64,000 nucleotides of DNA from Sphingomonas_Q fennica_A (GCA_036946415.1 JAQIJD010000006.1:62001-126000); one strand, 5' to 3'. Positions 44,622-53,838 are shown, counted from the first letter of the stretch. Numbers and translations are program-made. The notes: generated by a model from the sequence alone, not told the origin.

Positions 44622-45491
44622 ATGGCGACGGTGGCGGCGAACGATCCACAGGCGGTGCTGAACGGTCTGCTCAGCAAATATTCGGTCGAGGTGACGGCCA
44701 AGGACAAGAAGGGCATCGAGGCGGCCGAGAAGATGCTGCCCGGCAGCGGCACCGAAGTCTATGTCGCCAACCTCCCCAACGACAGCATGGACCGGCTGGT
44801 CGACGCCTGCACCCGCATCGGCCGCGCCGGGCTGACGCCGGTGCCGCACATGGTGGCGCGCAACACGGCGAGCGTGCAGGAGCTGGACGAGACGCTGCGC
44901 CGGCTGGTGGGCGAGGCGGGGGTGCACACCTGCCTCGTGCTGGGCGGCGATCGCGATACGCCGGTCGGGCCGTTCGACGCTTCGATCCAGCTGATCGAGA
45001 CGGGGCTGTTCGCCAAGCATGGCGTGAAGCGCCTCGCCATCGGCTGCCATCCCGAGACGCATCCGCGCGTGGCGGACGAGATCATGCACCCCGCGCTGCC
45101 GCCGAAGGTGCGCGCGGCCGAGGCACAGGGCCATGAGGTCTATCTCGTCAGCCAGTTCGCCTTCGATGCGCAGGCCTATCTGCAAATGGCGCGGCGCATC
45201 CGTTCGCAGGGCATCGCCAACCCGCTGCGGGTGGGCGTGGCCGGGCCGACGACGGCGGGCAAGCTGCTGAAGTTCGCGCTGATGTGCGGCGTCGGCGCCT
45301 CGCTCCGCGCGCTCAAGGAGCGGCAGGAGATGGCCGGCAACATGCTGACCGGCGAGACGCCCGAGGCGCTGCTGCGCGAGCTGGCCGCGGCGCAGGCGGC
45401 CGAGCCGGAGCTGGGCATCGACAGCATCCACTTCTTCACCTTCGGCGCGCTCGACAAGTCGGTCGAGTTCGCGCACGATCTGCGCGCCTGA
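44622..45491 (+). CDS. Methylenetetrahydrofolate reductase family protein
   Basis: The 289-aa protein fits the MTHFR TIM barrel. It contains VEVTAKDKKGIEAAEKMLP, LTPVPHMVARNTASVQELDE, HTCLVLGGDRDTPVGPFD, LAIGCHPETHP, YLVSQFAFDAQAYLQM and RVGVAGPTTAGKLLKFA. The HMVARN and GGD blocks correspond to the folate and FAD regions. It is diverged from canonical MetF and may serve one-carbon traffic other than methionine synthesis. The ATG at 44622 follows GTTGAGGATGCGAAC. The 87 bases before it, AT-richer than average, probably hold its promoter. Confidence 0.85.
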   Translation: MATVAANDPQAVLNGLLSKYSVEVTAKDKKGIEAAEKMLPGSGTEVYVANLPNDSMDRLVDACTRIGRAGLTPVPHMVARNTASVQELDETLRRLVGEAGVHTCLVLGGDRDTPVGPFDASIQLIETGLFAKHGVKRLAIGCHPETHPRVADEIMHPALPPKVRAAEAQGHEVYLVSQFAFDAQAYLQMARRIRSQGIANPLRVGVAGPTTAGKLLKFALMCGVGASLRALKERQEMAGNMLTGETPEALLRELAAAQAAEPELGIDSIHFFTFGALDKSVEFAHDLRA

Positions 45492-45548
45492 TACGGCCGG
45501 GGCCGGCGCGCACCCCGCCCGATCGGGCGGGTAGAGGAGCCGGCCCCC

Positions 45549-46235
45549 ATGCACACCATCGCCCTCGATCCGGCGCTGCTCGATCGCCTGCGGGCGGCGC
45601 GCGGTGGCCGGCTGCACGTCTTTGACGACATCGATCCGACGAAGACCGCGCATGTCGTGATCGACCTCCAGAACGGCTTCATGGAGGAAGGCGCGCCGGT
45701 CGAGGTGCCGACGGCGCGCGCGATCGTCCCCAACGTCAACGCCATCTCCGCCGCGGTGCGCGCGGCGGGCGGCACCAACATCTTCGTGCGGTTCACGACG
45801 CCGGTCGGCGCGCTCGACGGCTGGTCGAGCTTCTACGCGCGCTTCTCGCCCGAGATGCGCCGCGGGCATCAGGAAGCATTCGCGCCCGGCGCGCATCATC
45901 ATGCGCTGTGGCCGGGGCTGGAGGTGGCGGCGGACGACCCGATCGTCGACAAGCAGCGCTTCGCCGCCTTCATTCCCGGCACCTGCGACCTGCACGAAAT
46001 GTTGCAGGCGCGAGGGATCGACACGCTGATCGTCACCGGCACGCTCACCAACTGCTGCTGCAAATCGACGGCGCGCGACGCGATGCAGCTCAACTACAAG
46101 GTGATCTTCGTCAGCGACGCCAATGCCGCGCTGACCGACGCCGAGCATAATGCCACGCTGAACAATATGGCGGCGCTGTTCTGCGACGTGATGACGACCG
46201 CGGAGGTGACGGCCACACTAACTCTCAGTAAATAA
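45549..46235 (+). CDS. Isochorismatase-like cysteine hydrolase
   Basis: The 228-aa protein shows the Asp-Lys-Cys triad of the family: Asp39 in HVVIDLQNGFMEEGAP, Lys in IVDKQRFAAFIPGT, and Cys in VTGTLTNCCCKSTARDA, with VIFVSDANAALTD after it. Such enzymes hydrolyse isochorismate, nicotinamide, carbamates or related amides. Three successive cysteines at the active site are unusual. It ends only 78 bases before an iron-receptor gene, but a siderophore-linked role is not shown. Confidence 0.88.
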   Translation: MHTIALDPALLDRLRAARGGRLHVFDDIDPTKTAHVVIDLQNGFMEEGAPVEVPTARAIVPNVNAISAAVRAAGGTNIFVRFTTPVGALDGWSSFYARFSPEMRRGHQEAFAPGAHHHALWPGLEVAADDPIVDKQRFAAFIPGTCDLHEMLQARGIDTLIVTGTLTNCCCKSTARDAMQLNYKVIFVSDANAALTDAEHNATLNNMAALFCDVMTTAEVTATLTLSK

Positions 46236-46312
46236 CGATAATAACTCTCAATAACGTTGACGGTGCGAACGCGTCGCAATAGAGCCCCCTCAGCAAAAGG
46301 GGATAAGGTTCC
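46218..46312 (+). promoter_or_regulatory. AT-rich leader of the TonB-dependent receptor with direct repeats (candidate iron-responsive site)
   Basis: AACTCTCA occurs at 46220-46227 and again at 46243-46250, each followed by (T)AATAACG, giving a 23-base direct repeat in an unusually AT-rich patch. GATAATAACTCTCA at 46238-46251 partly resembles the Fur hexamer array GATAAT. The receptor gene downstream makes iron control plausible. The first repeat overlaps the end of the preceding gene. Confidence 0.4.
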
Positions 46313-48829
46313 ATGTCGATCGATCGTACCGCCCGCTTCCTGGCCATGTCGTGCGTGGGCGCCTTCGCCACCGCCGCCGGCGCGCAGACCCCGGCCACCA
46401 CCGGCGCACCGCCCGCGGGGACCGAATTGCAGGGCGGCACCACCTATGGCGATGCCATCGAGGAGGTGAAGGTCGATCGCGTCGAAAGCCCCAAGGCGAC
46501 CGCGCCGATCCTGGATACGCCGCAGACGATCACCGTCATCAGCAACCAGACGTTGCAGAAGCAGAATCTGCTCACGCTGCGCGATGCGCTGGCCACCATT
46601 CCCGGCATCACCTTCGGTGCGGGCGAGGGCGGCGGCGGCTATGGCGACAGCATCAACCTGCGCGGCTATTCGGCCAATAACGACATCACCTACGACGGCG
46701 TGCGCGACAGTGCGCAATATAGCCGGACGGAGACGTTCAACCTCCAGCAGATCGAAGTCTACAACGGCGCCAACACCGTCTTCAACGGATCGGGATCGGT
46801 CGGCGGCACGATCAACCTCGTCACCAAGGTGCCGATGGCCGACAGCCTGACGGTGGCGCAGGCGGGGATCGGCACCGACGATTATTATCGCGCCACAGTG
46901 GACAGCAACGTCCGCGTCAACGATCTGGTCGCGGTGCGGCTGAACGGCGTGTTCCACCGCAACGACTATCCCGGTCGCGATGTCGAGAAATACAAGCGCT
47001 GGGGCATCGCGCCGTCCGCCACGATCGGCATCGACGGGCCGACCAGCCTCACCGTCCAGTATCTGCATCAGGAGGACGACAATATCCCCCTGTTCGGCAT
47101 TCCCTATTTCCGCGCCAGCAACAGCAATCCGAACGGCGTGCCGAGCGGCGTCGATCGCGACGATTATTTCGGCATCGAGAATCTCGACGATCAGTCGATC
47201 AAGGTCGACCAGGCGACGCTGCGCTTCGCCCACGCGTTCAGCGACACGATCTCGCTGCGCAACCTCATCCGCTTCCAGCGCGTCAAGCAGGACAGCGTGA
47301 CGAGCGCGCCGCAGGGCACCTACTGCCTCGCCAACGGCCGCACGCCGACCGGCGGCGCCTGCACCGTGAACCTGACGGCGCCCTTCCTCCAAAACGGCGT
47401 GCTGCGGCAGGCGAGCACCGCCAATCCCGTCACGCTGACGGTGCCGGCGGGTTCCTATTATCCGACCGGCCCGCGCGGCCTCGTCCGCAATCAGGACAAT
47501 CAGCTGTTCTACACGCAGACCGACCTGAAGGCGGTGCTGGGCATGGGCAGCGTGCAGCATACGGTGGTGCTGGGCGGCGCGCTGACCAAGGAGGATTATA
47601 CGCTGGTGCAGGGCAATCTGCTGCGCAGCCCGACCGGCGTGACCGCGATCGAGAATTTCATCAGCATCGCCAACCCGGTCACGACCTATACCGGCCCGGT
47701 CAACTTCATCCGCTCCGGCCGCTCGACCGGCACGACCGAGAATGCCGCAGTCTATCTGTTCGACACGACGAAGCTGGGCGAGCGGTTCGAGGTGAACGTC
47801 GGCGTCCGCTACGAGCATAATCTGGCGGTCTTCCGACCGGATACGATTGCCACCGGCGGCGCCACGCTCGGCGCCTACACGCGCGGCCGTTCGCAGCGGT
47901 CGAGCGACAATTTCCTCTCCTACCGCGGCGGCCTCGTCTTCAAGCCGGCGCCGGCCTACAGCGTCTACGCCTCCTACGGCTTCTCGCAGGTGCCGACCTC
48001 GGCCACCGTCCGTTTGGGCTGCGGCGCGCTCGTCACCGGCACCGGCCTCGGTGCGCAGACCAACGATCCGTGCGACGTGGCGGCGGAAAAGGCGCGCACC
48101 TACGAGATCGGCGGCAAGGCCGAATTGTTCGATCGCAAGCTGCTGGTGACGGCGGCTGTGTTCCGCAACGACCGCTACAATTTCCGCATCGCTACCAACG
48201 ATCCGATCGTCGGCAGCCTGCCGGTGGCGGACGGGCGCAGCCGGGCCGACGGCATCGCGCTGGGCGTGTCCGGCAACATCACGCCGGCGTGGAGCTGGTT
48301 CGGCAACTACACCTATCTGAAGACCAAGATCCTCCAGAGCGTATCGGACTTCTGCCTCGCCAACCCCGGCCGGCTGACCAGCACGACCACCGGCGGCACC
48401 ACCACGATCAGCAACGCCTGCGGCAATTCGACCGCGGTGATCGATCCGGCGGCGGGCGACCAGCTTGTGCAGACGCCGCGCCACGCCGGCAGCCTGTTCA
48501 CCACCTACACGCTGCCGTTCGGCCTCCAGCTCGGCTATGGCGCCACCTATCAGGGCAATTTCTACATCAACAACGGCGCGCTCGTCAGCCCGACGGCGGC
48601 GGGGGCCAACGGCTTGGCCAATGGCACCGCCACCACCACCCGCTTCCGCGCGCGGGATTACCTCACGCACCGCCTGTTCGCGTCCTACGAGGTGACGCCG
48701 GGCCTGACCGCGCAGGTGAACGTGCAGAACGTGACCGACGAGAAATATCTGACGAACGTGCGCAACAACGGCTGGGCGATGCCCGGCGAGGGGCGGCAGG
48801 CGATCGTCAGCCTCGTCTATTCGATGTGA
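46313..48829 (+). CDS. TonB-dependent siderophore receptor
   Basis: The 838-aa outer-membrane receptor has a signal peptide (SCVGAFATAAGAQ), a plug domain with LDTPQTITVISNQTLQKQN, LRDALATIPGITFGAGEGGG, DSINLRGYSANNDITYDGVRD (cited in part) and GSVGGTINLVTK, and a 22-strand-type barrel ending QAIVSLVYSM. The TonB-dependent siderophore receptor style (catecholate Fiu/FhuE-like) is suggested by the plug wording. ATG at 46313 follows AAGGGGATAAGGTTCC. It is followed by tonB and a PiuC hydroxylase, forming an iron-uptake set. Confidence 0.93.
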   Translation: MSIDRTARFLAMSCVGAFATAAGAQTPATTGAPPAGTELQGGTTYGDAIEEVKVDRVESPKATAPILDTPQTITVISNQTLQKQNLLTLRDALATIPGITFGAGEGGGGYGDSINLRGYSANNDITYDGVRDSAQYSRTETFNLQQIEVYNGANTVFNGSGSVGGTINLVTKVPMADSLTVAQAGIGTDDYYRATVDSNVRVNDLVAVRLNGVFHRNDYPGRDVEKYKRWGIAPSATIGIDGPTSLTVQYLHQEDDNIPLFGIPYFRASNSNPNGVPSGVDRDDYFGIENLDDQSIKVDQATLRFAHAFSDTISLRNLIRFQRVKQDSVTSAPQGTYCLANGRTPTGGACTVNLTAPFLQNGVLRQASTANPVTLTVPAGSYYPTGPRGLVRNQDNQLFYTQTDLKAVLGMGSVQHTVVLGGALTKEDYTLVQGNLLRSPTGVTAIENFISIANPVTTYTGPVNFIRSGRSTGTTENAAVYLFDTTKLGERFEVNVGVRYEHNLAVFRPDTIATGGATLGAYTRGRSQRSSDNFLSYRGGLVFKPAPAYSVYASYGFSQVPTSATVRLGCGALVTGTGLGAQTNDPCDVAAEKARTYEIGGKAELFDRKLLVTAAVFRNDRYNFRIATNDPIVGSLPVADGRSRADGIALGVSGNITPAWSWFGNYTYLKTKILQSVSDFCLANPGRLTSTTTGGTTTISNACGNSTAVIDPAAGDQLVQTPRHAGSLFTTYTLPFGLQLGYGATYQGNFYINNGALVSPTAAGANGLANGTATTTRFRARDYLTHRLFASYEVTPGLTAQVNVQNVTDEKYLTNVRNNGWAMPGEGRQAIVSLVYSM

Positions 48830-48904
48830 GGGACGGGCCCAGCCGCGATTGCTTCGCATTAGTGGCTGGGCTAGAGCGCGGTCGGACAGGGGACGGAGCG
48901 AACG

Positions 48905-49673
48905 ATGTACGCGATCGCAGCGACCGGAACGATCGAGGCGGGGGGGCGCGGTGCCGCACCGCCGCCGCCCGCCGCCCGCCGGCCCGAGCCGGCGGCGGCA
49001 TCGCCTGCCCCGGCGCGGCCGGCGATGCCCGCCGCCGGCCGGCCCAACTGGCTGGCGCTGGCGCTGATCCTGCTCGCCCACGCCGTGCTGCTGGCGGCGC
49101 TGGTGCTGTTCGACGTGATCCCGATCGCCAAGCGCCCGCCGCCCGTGCGCACCGTCATCGAACTGGTGCCGCTGCCGATCACGCCGCCGCCGCCCGCCGC
49201 CCCGGTGGTCGCCAAGGCCCCGCCGGTCGAGACGCCGGTACCGCAGACGTTGGTCGCCCCGCCGCCGATCGTCCGGACCGCGGCGCCCGTGGCGATGGCG
49301 GTGCCGCCCGCGCCGCCGCCGGTGCCGACCGTGGTCGCCCCCCGCCGCCCCCGCGCCTTCGGCCCCAGCCGGTCCGCCCGCCGCCGTCTCCGCGCCGACA
49401 TCGGGCGTGGGCGAGTTCGGCAATGCGCCGCCGCGCTATCCGCCGCTGTCGCTGCGCAAGCGCGAGCAGGGGACGGTCCGCCTGCGGGTGGTGATCGATC
49501 TGGCCGGGCGCGTCCGCGACATCGCCGTCGCCGTGTCGAGCGGGTTCGACCGGCTCGATCGCGCGGCGCTCGATGGGGTGCGTGGCTGGCGCTTCCACCC
49601 CGGCATGGCGGAAGGGCGGCCGGTGGACGGGGCGGTCGGCTTCCTCAACTATACGTTCGCGCTGCGCGGCTGA
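48905..49673 (+). CDS. tonB: TonB family energy transducer, frame interrupted
   Basis: An N-terminal Ala/Pro-rich cytosolic part, one membrane helix (WLALALILLAHAVLLAALVL) and a Pro-rich periplasmic spacer read from ATG 48905. The frame then shifts +1 in the 6-C run 49338-49343 and continues as AAPAPSAPAGPPA into the C-terminal TonB domain: PRYPPLSLRKREQGTVRLRV, VSSGFDRLDRAALDGVRGWR, GAVGFLNYTFAL. Corrected length is about 255 aa. The C-terminal domain would contact TonB boxes, most likely of the receptor just upstream. The interruption lies in the spacer, so neither functional end is damaged; a sequencing error is likely. Confidence 0.88.
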
Positions 49674-49680
49674 TGCGCGC

Positions 49681-50370
49681 ATGATGCTGGCGGTGCCGGG
49701 GGTGCTGGGCGCCGACCGGGTGGCGGCGCTCAGGGCCTCGCTCGATGCGGCGGACTGGGTGGACGGCAACCTCACCTCCGGCCCGCAGGCCGCACTCGCC
49801 AAGCGCAACCGGCAATTGCCCGAACATCTGCCGGAAGCGCAGGCGGCGGCGAACGAGATCCTCGATGCGCTGGGGCGCACCCCCCTGTTCATCGCCGCGG
49901 CGCTGCCGCTGAAGGTGCTGCCGCCGCTGTTCAACCGCTACGATGCCGCGGACGGTGGCCGCTTCGGCCTCCACGTCGACAATGCCGTGCGCTTCGTGCC
50001 GCGCAGCGACGTGCGCATCCGCACCGACCTTTCCGCCACCCTGTTCCTCGCCGATCCCGCCGATTACGATGGCGGTGAGCTGGTGGTGGAGGATCTGTTC
50101 GGCACGCATGCGGTGAAGCTCGCCGCGGGCGATCTGGTGCTCTACCCCGCCTCCAGCCTCCACCGCGTGACGCCGGTGACGCGCGGCGTCCGCGTCGCCG
50201 CCTTCTTCTGGGTCCAGTCGATGATCCGCGACGATGCCGACCGGCGGACGCTGCTGGAGCTGGACCGCGCGGTGCAGGCGCTCGCCGTCGATCGCGGGCA
50301 GGACGATGCCGAGGTCGTGCGGCTGACCGGCATCTACCATAATCTGCTGCGGCGCTGGGCCGAGATCTAG
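49681..50370 (+). CDS. PKHD-type 2-oxoglutarate/Fe(II) hydroxylase, PiuC family
   Basis: The 229-aa protein has the iron triad His98-x-Asp100 (FGLHVDNAVR) and distal His in PASSLHRVTPVTRG, then RVAAFFWVQSMIRDD, the typical PiuC/YbiX tail before the C-terminal helices (IYHNLLRRWAEI). Members are associated with siderophore receptor genes, and PiuC affects iron uptake though the substrate is unknown. ATG at 49681 starts 7 bases after the tonB stop, so it is in the same transcript. Confidence 0.93.
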   Translation: MMLAVPGVLGADRVAALRASLDAADWVDGNLTSGPQAALAKRNRQLPEHLPEAQAAANEILDALGRTPLFIAAALPLKVLPPLFNRYDAADGGRFGLHVDNAVRFVPRSDVRIRTDLSATLFLADPADYDGGELVVEDLFGTHAVKLAAGDLVLYPASSLHRVTPVTRGVRVAAFFWVQSMIRDDADRRTLLELDRAVQALAVDRGQDDAEVVRLTGIYHNLLRRWAEI

Positions 50371-50390
50371 GACCGATCGTCGCGAGGCGG

Positions 50391-50496
50391 CTCCCCTCCC
50401 TGAAAGGGAGGGGCTGGGGGTGGGTTCGTTTCGAGGCCCGGTACTGCCCGGCAACTGGCGAACCCACCCCCGCCCCCTCCCTTTCAGGGAGGGGAG
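50391..50496. repeat. Inverted repeat of CCCTCCCTGAAAGGGAGGGG type
   Basis: The arm 50391-50428 (starting CTCCCCTCCCTGAAAGGGAG, ending GGGTGGGTTCG) is mirrored by 50459-50496 (starting CGAACCCACCCCC, ending CTTTCAGGGAGGGGAG) around a 30-base loop, with one mismatch. Each arm is itself near-palindromic, so alternative hairpins can form. It lies between piuC and opgG on the + strand, and could end the iron transcript. Confidence 0.8.
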
Positions 50497-50567
50497 GTCG
50501 ACCACGATCGGGCGCACGGATGGACATTCGGGTTGCAATCGCGCGCCGGGGCCGGTTGAACGGCGCG

Positions 50568-52052
50568 ATGGATATGACGCGCCGCCAACTGGGGCTCGGC
50601 CTCGCCCTTCTCGGCCTCGGTTCGGCATGGCCGGCCTGGGCCGCGCCGCTGGGTGCGCCCCGCCGTTTCGGCTGGGATCTGCTGCTGCGCGAGGCGGAGC
50701 GGCGGGCGAAGGCGCCGTTCCGGCCGCGCACCGCCGCGGCCGGCGCCGACGCGATCGATTACGACCGGATCGGCACGCTCACCTTCAGGCCGGAAGCGAC
50801 GCTGGCGGGCGGCATCCGCCTCTTCCCGGTCGGCCGCTACGCGCCCGAGCCGGTGCGCATCTCGATCGTGGAGAACGGCCGGGCACGCGCCGTCGCCTTC
50901 GATCCGGCGCTGTTCAGCAGCAGCGGCGAGGCGCGGGCGCTGGGCTATGCCGGTTTCCGCGCGATGACGCCGGACGGCCGCTCGGACTGGCTGGCGTTTC
51001 AGGGCGCCTCCTACTTCCGCTCCTCGGGATCGGAGGATCAATATGGCCTCTCCGCCCGCGCCGTGGCGATCGACACCGGCATTTCGGGCAAGGAGGAATT
51101 CCCCGCCTTCACCGATTTCTGGATCGAGCGGATCGGCCCGCAGGCCTATGCGATCCACGCCTTGCTCGACGGGCCGAGCCTGACGGGCGCCTATCGCTTC
51201 GTCTGCCGGCATGAGGCGGGCGGGGTGGTGCAGGACGTGTCGTCGGTGCTGTTCGTGCGCAAGGGCATCGAGCGGCTGGGCATCGCGCCTGCCACCAGCA
51301 TGTTCTGGTATGGCGAGGGCAATCGCGCCGCCGGGGTCGACTGGCGGCCCGAGATCCACGATTCGGATGGTCTCGCCATGTGGACGGGGGCGGGGGAGCG
51401 GATCTGGCGCCCGCTGACCAACCCGCCGGGCGAACGGCTCGATACCTTCGCCGATCGCGACCCCAAAGGCTTCGGCCTGATGCAGCGCGACCGGCGCTTC
51501 CCCAATTATCAGGACGACGGCGCCTTCTACGAGAAGCGCCCGAACCTGTGGGTGACGCCGCGCGGACGCTGGGGGGCGGGGGCGATCAACCTCTTCGCCT
51601 TCAACACCACCAGCGAGACGGTGGACAATGTCGTCGCCTTCTGGATGCCCGAGGCGAAGCCCGCCGCCGGCCAGCGCCTCGCCTTCGACTATCGGCTGAG
51701 CTGGACCTCGACCGACCTGTCCGCCGGCCCCGCGGCGCGCGCGGTGGAGACGTTCCGCGGTCTTGCCGGCCGGCCTGGGGCGGAGCCGGTGCCGGGTGCG
51801 GAGAAGATCGTCGTCGATTTCGTCGGCGATACGCTGGCGGGGCTCGACCGGCAGAGCGGCGTCGAGCCGAAGGTGGAGGTGGCGCGCGGGCGGATGCTGG
51901 CGGCGGCGGCCTATCCGGTCGTCGGCCAGAAGAACCGCTGGCGGGTGACGATCGACGTCGCCCCCAGCGGGCGCGATCCGGCCGAGGTGCGGCTCTATTT
52001 GGCGCGTGCCGGACAGGCGCTGACCGAGACCGTGCTGACGCAGGCGGCGTGA
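50568..52052 (+). CDS. opgG: Glucan biosynthesis protein OpgG/OpgD (MdoG family), Tat-exported
   Basis: The periplasmic protein needed for osmoregulated glucan backbone structure. A twin-arginine signal MTRRQLGLGLALLGLG, with cleavage near AWAAP, points to Tat export as in OpgD, while the operon place before opgH is that of opgG. Body motifs: GWDLLLREAERRAKAPF, SGSEDQYGLSARAVAIDTG (cited in part), EEFPAFTDFWIERI, SSVLFVRKGIERLGIAP, MFWYGEGN, RPEIHDSDGLAMWTGAGE, and NPKGFGLMQRDRRF-like DPKGFGLMQRDRRFPNYQD. The start at 50568 (or 50574) gives the Tat signal first; ATG 50520 would add 16 residues. Mature size is normal. Confidence 0.93.
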   Translation: MDMTRRQLGLGLALLGLGSAWPAWAAPLGAPRRFGWDLLLREAERRAKAPFRPRTAAAGADAIDYDRIGTLTFRPEATLAGGIRLFPVGRYAPEPVRISIVENGRARAVAFDPALFSSSGEARALGYAGFRAMTPDGRSDWLAFQGASYFRSSGSEDQYGLSARAVAIDTGISGKEEFPAFTDFWIERIGPQAYAIHALLDGPSLTGAYRFVCRHEAGGVVQDVSSVLFVRKGIERLGIAPATSMFWYGEGNRAAGVDWRPEIHDSDGLAMWTGAGERIWRPLTNPPGERLDTFADRDPKGFGLMQRDRRFPNYQDDGAFYEKRPNLWVTPRGRWGAGAINLFAFNTTSETVDNVVAFWMPEAKPAAGQRLAFDYRLSWTSTDLSAGPAARAVETFRGLAGRPGAEPVPGAEKIVVDFVGDTLAGLDRQSGVEPKVEVARGRMLAAAAYPVVGQKNRWRVTIDVAPSGRDPAEVRLYLARAGQALTETVLTQAA

Positions 52053-52056
52053 GGGC

Positions 52057-53832
52057 ATGATCTTGGCCGACCGACGCGCCGCGCTGCCGGCCGAGGCGCC
52101 GCTCGACATGCCGTTGCAGGTGTTCGGCGGCACGCCCCCGGCGACGATCCAGGTGCTGACCTCGCCGACCGACGTCGCTTCGCGCCGCATCCTGCTGGGA
52201 TTGCTGACGCTGATCCTGGCGATCGCGGCGACGCTGGTCGTCAAGGAATCGCTCCAGCGTGACGGGTTCGATCTGTGGGACGTGCTGCTGCTCTTGCTGT
52301 TCCTGCCGCTGTTCGGCTGGATCGCCTTCGGCTTCATGACCTCGGCGATCGGCTTCGTCCTCCTCACCTTCACCCGCCATCAGGGCTTCGTCCGCGCCGC
52401 CCCGCCGGCCGAGCCGCTGGTCGGGCGGACCGCGGTGCTCGTGCCGATCCACAACGAGGATGTCGCCTCCGTCTTCGACCGGATCGCGGCGATGATGGAA
52501 TCGGTCGAGCGGGCCGGCGGCACGCCGTGGTTCGACTTCTTCGTGCTGAGCGACAGCGCCCCCACCGCCGAGCCGGAGGAGCGGGCGGCGTGGGAAGCGC
52601 TGGCGCTGGCCGCGCCGGGGGCGCTCTACTACCGGCGGCGCGAGAAGAATGTCGGCCGCAAGCCCGGCAACATCGCCGACTGGGTGCGCCGCTTCGGCGC
52701 GGCCTATGATTATATGCTGGTGCTGGACGCCGACAGCCTGATGAGCGGCACGGCGATGATGGGCATGGCCTCCGCGCTCGACCGGCGGCCCTCGGTCGGC
52801 CTGTTCCAGACGGTGCCGACGATCACCGGCGCCGTCACTTTCTTCCAGCGCTGGATGCAGTTCGCCAGCCGCCTTTACGGGCCGATCGCCTCGACCGGGC
52901 TGCTCTGGTGGTCGGGATCGGAAGCGACCTTCTGGGGCCACAATGCGATGCTGCGCACGCGCGCCTTCGCCGAAAGCTGCGGCCTGCCCGATCTGCCCGG
53001 CCGGCCCCCGTTCGGCGGCATGATCATGAGCCACGACATGGTGGAGGCCGCGCTGCTGCGCCGCCGCGGCTGGGCGACGCATATGGCGCTGATCGAGGAG
53101 AGCCACGAGGAATTCCCGCCGACGATGATCGACATGGCGATCCGCGACCGGCGCTGGGCGCAGGGCAATATCCAGCACGTCCGCCTGCTCGCCTCTTCCG
53201 GCTTCCACTGGATCAGCCGGCTGCACCTGCTGATCGGGGCATCCGCCTACATCACCTCGCCGATGTGGCTGCTGCTGATCCTCGTCACCGTCGGCCAGGC
53301 GCTGGCGACGCGCGGGCTGATGGGGGGCGGGGCGCCGCCCGTCATGCTGCTGGTGGTGACGGTGGTGCTGCTGTTCGGCCCCAAGGCGATGGCGGTCGCC
53401 TGGGCGTGGGCGCGGGCGGACCGGCGCGCGGGCTTCGGCGGGGCGCGCGCCATCGCCCGCTCGGTCGCGGCGGACGTGCCGCTCGCCATGCTGCTGGCGC
53501 CGGCGACGATGCTGACGCAGACGCTGGACCTGATCTCGATCCTGCGCGGCAAGCCTTCCGGCTGGCACCCGCAGGAGCGCGACCGCGATCACCTGTCCTT
53601 TGCCGAGGTGTGGCCGCGCTACCGCTGGCACCTCGCGCTGGGGGCGGCGCTGCTGGCGCTGGTGCCGGTGGTGCCGATGACCGGCCTGTGGCTGCTGCCG
53701 ATCACCATCGGCCTCATCGTCTCCCCCTGGCTGGCGATGTGGACCGCCAGCCGCGCGCTCGGGCGGCGGACCGCGGCGCGCGGGCTGTTCCACGTTCCCC
53801 CTGCCGGAGCTTTCGGCCCCCTCGCCGGTTGA
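52057..53832 (+). CDS. opgH: Glucans biosynthesis glucosyltransferase MdoH/OpgH
   Basis: The 591-aa inner-membrane GT2 enzyme makes the beta-1,2-glucan backbone. Two N-terminal membrane helices (ILLGLLTLILAIAATLVV, VLLLLLFLPLFGWIAFGFM) precede the catalytic domain: TAVLVPIHNEDV, VLSDSAP, RRREKNVGRKPGNIADWVRR, MLVLDADSLMSG (DxD), GHNAMLRTRAFAE, SHDMVEAALLRRRGW and RDRRWAQGNIQH (the Q/RxxRW motif). Further membrane helices follow. It is shorter than E. coli OpgH (about 850 aa), having a reduced N-terminal region. Start 4 bases after the opgG stop. Confidence 0.94.
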   Translation: MILADRRAALPAEAPLDMPLQVFGGTPPATIQVLTSPTDVASRRILLGLLTLILAIAATLVVKESLQRDGFDLWDVLLLLLFLPLFGWIAFGFMTSAIGFVLLTFTRHQGFVRAAPPAEPLVGRTAVLVPIHNEDVASVFDRIAAMMESVERAGGTPWFDFFVLSDSAPTAEPEERAAWEALALAAPGALYYRRREKNVGRKPGNIADWVRRFGAAYDYMLVLDADSLMSGTAMMGMASALDRRPSVGLFQTVPTITGAVTFFQRWMQFASRLYGPIASTGLLWWSGSEATFWGHNAMLRTRAFAESCGLPDLPGRPPFGGMIMSHDMVEAALLRRRGWATHMALIEESHEEFPPTMIDMAIRDRRWAQGNIQHVRLLASSGFHWISRLHLLIGASAYITSPMWLLLILVTVGQALATRGLMGGGAPPVMLLVVTVVLLFGPKAMAVAWAWARADRRAGFGGARAIARSVAADVPLAMLLAPATMLTQTLDLISILRGKPSGWHPQERDRDHLSFAEVWPRYRWHLALGAALLALVPVVPMTGLWLLPITIGLIVSPWLAMWTASRALGRRTAARGLFHVPPAGAFGPLAG

Positions 53833-53838
53833 GGGGCG

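Noticed and set aside
42807..46148. 1113-residue minus-strand frame over smc and the reductase gene
   Set aside because: It is the shadow of the coiled-coil coding sequence, which gives open antisense frames; no motif is seen.
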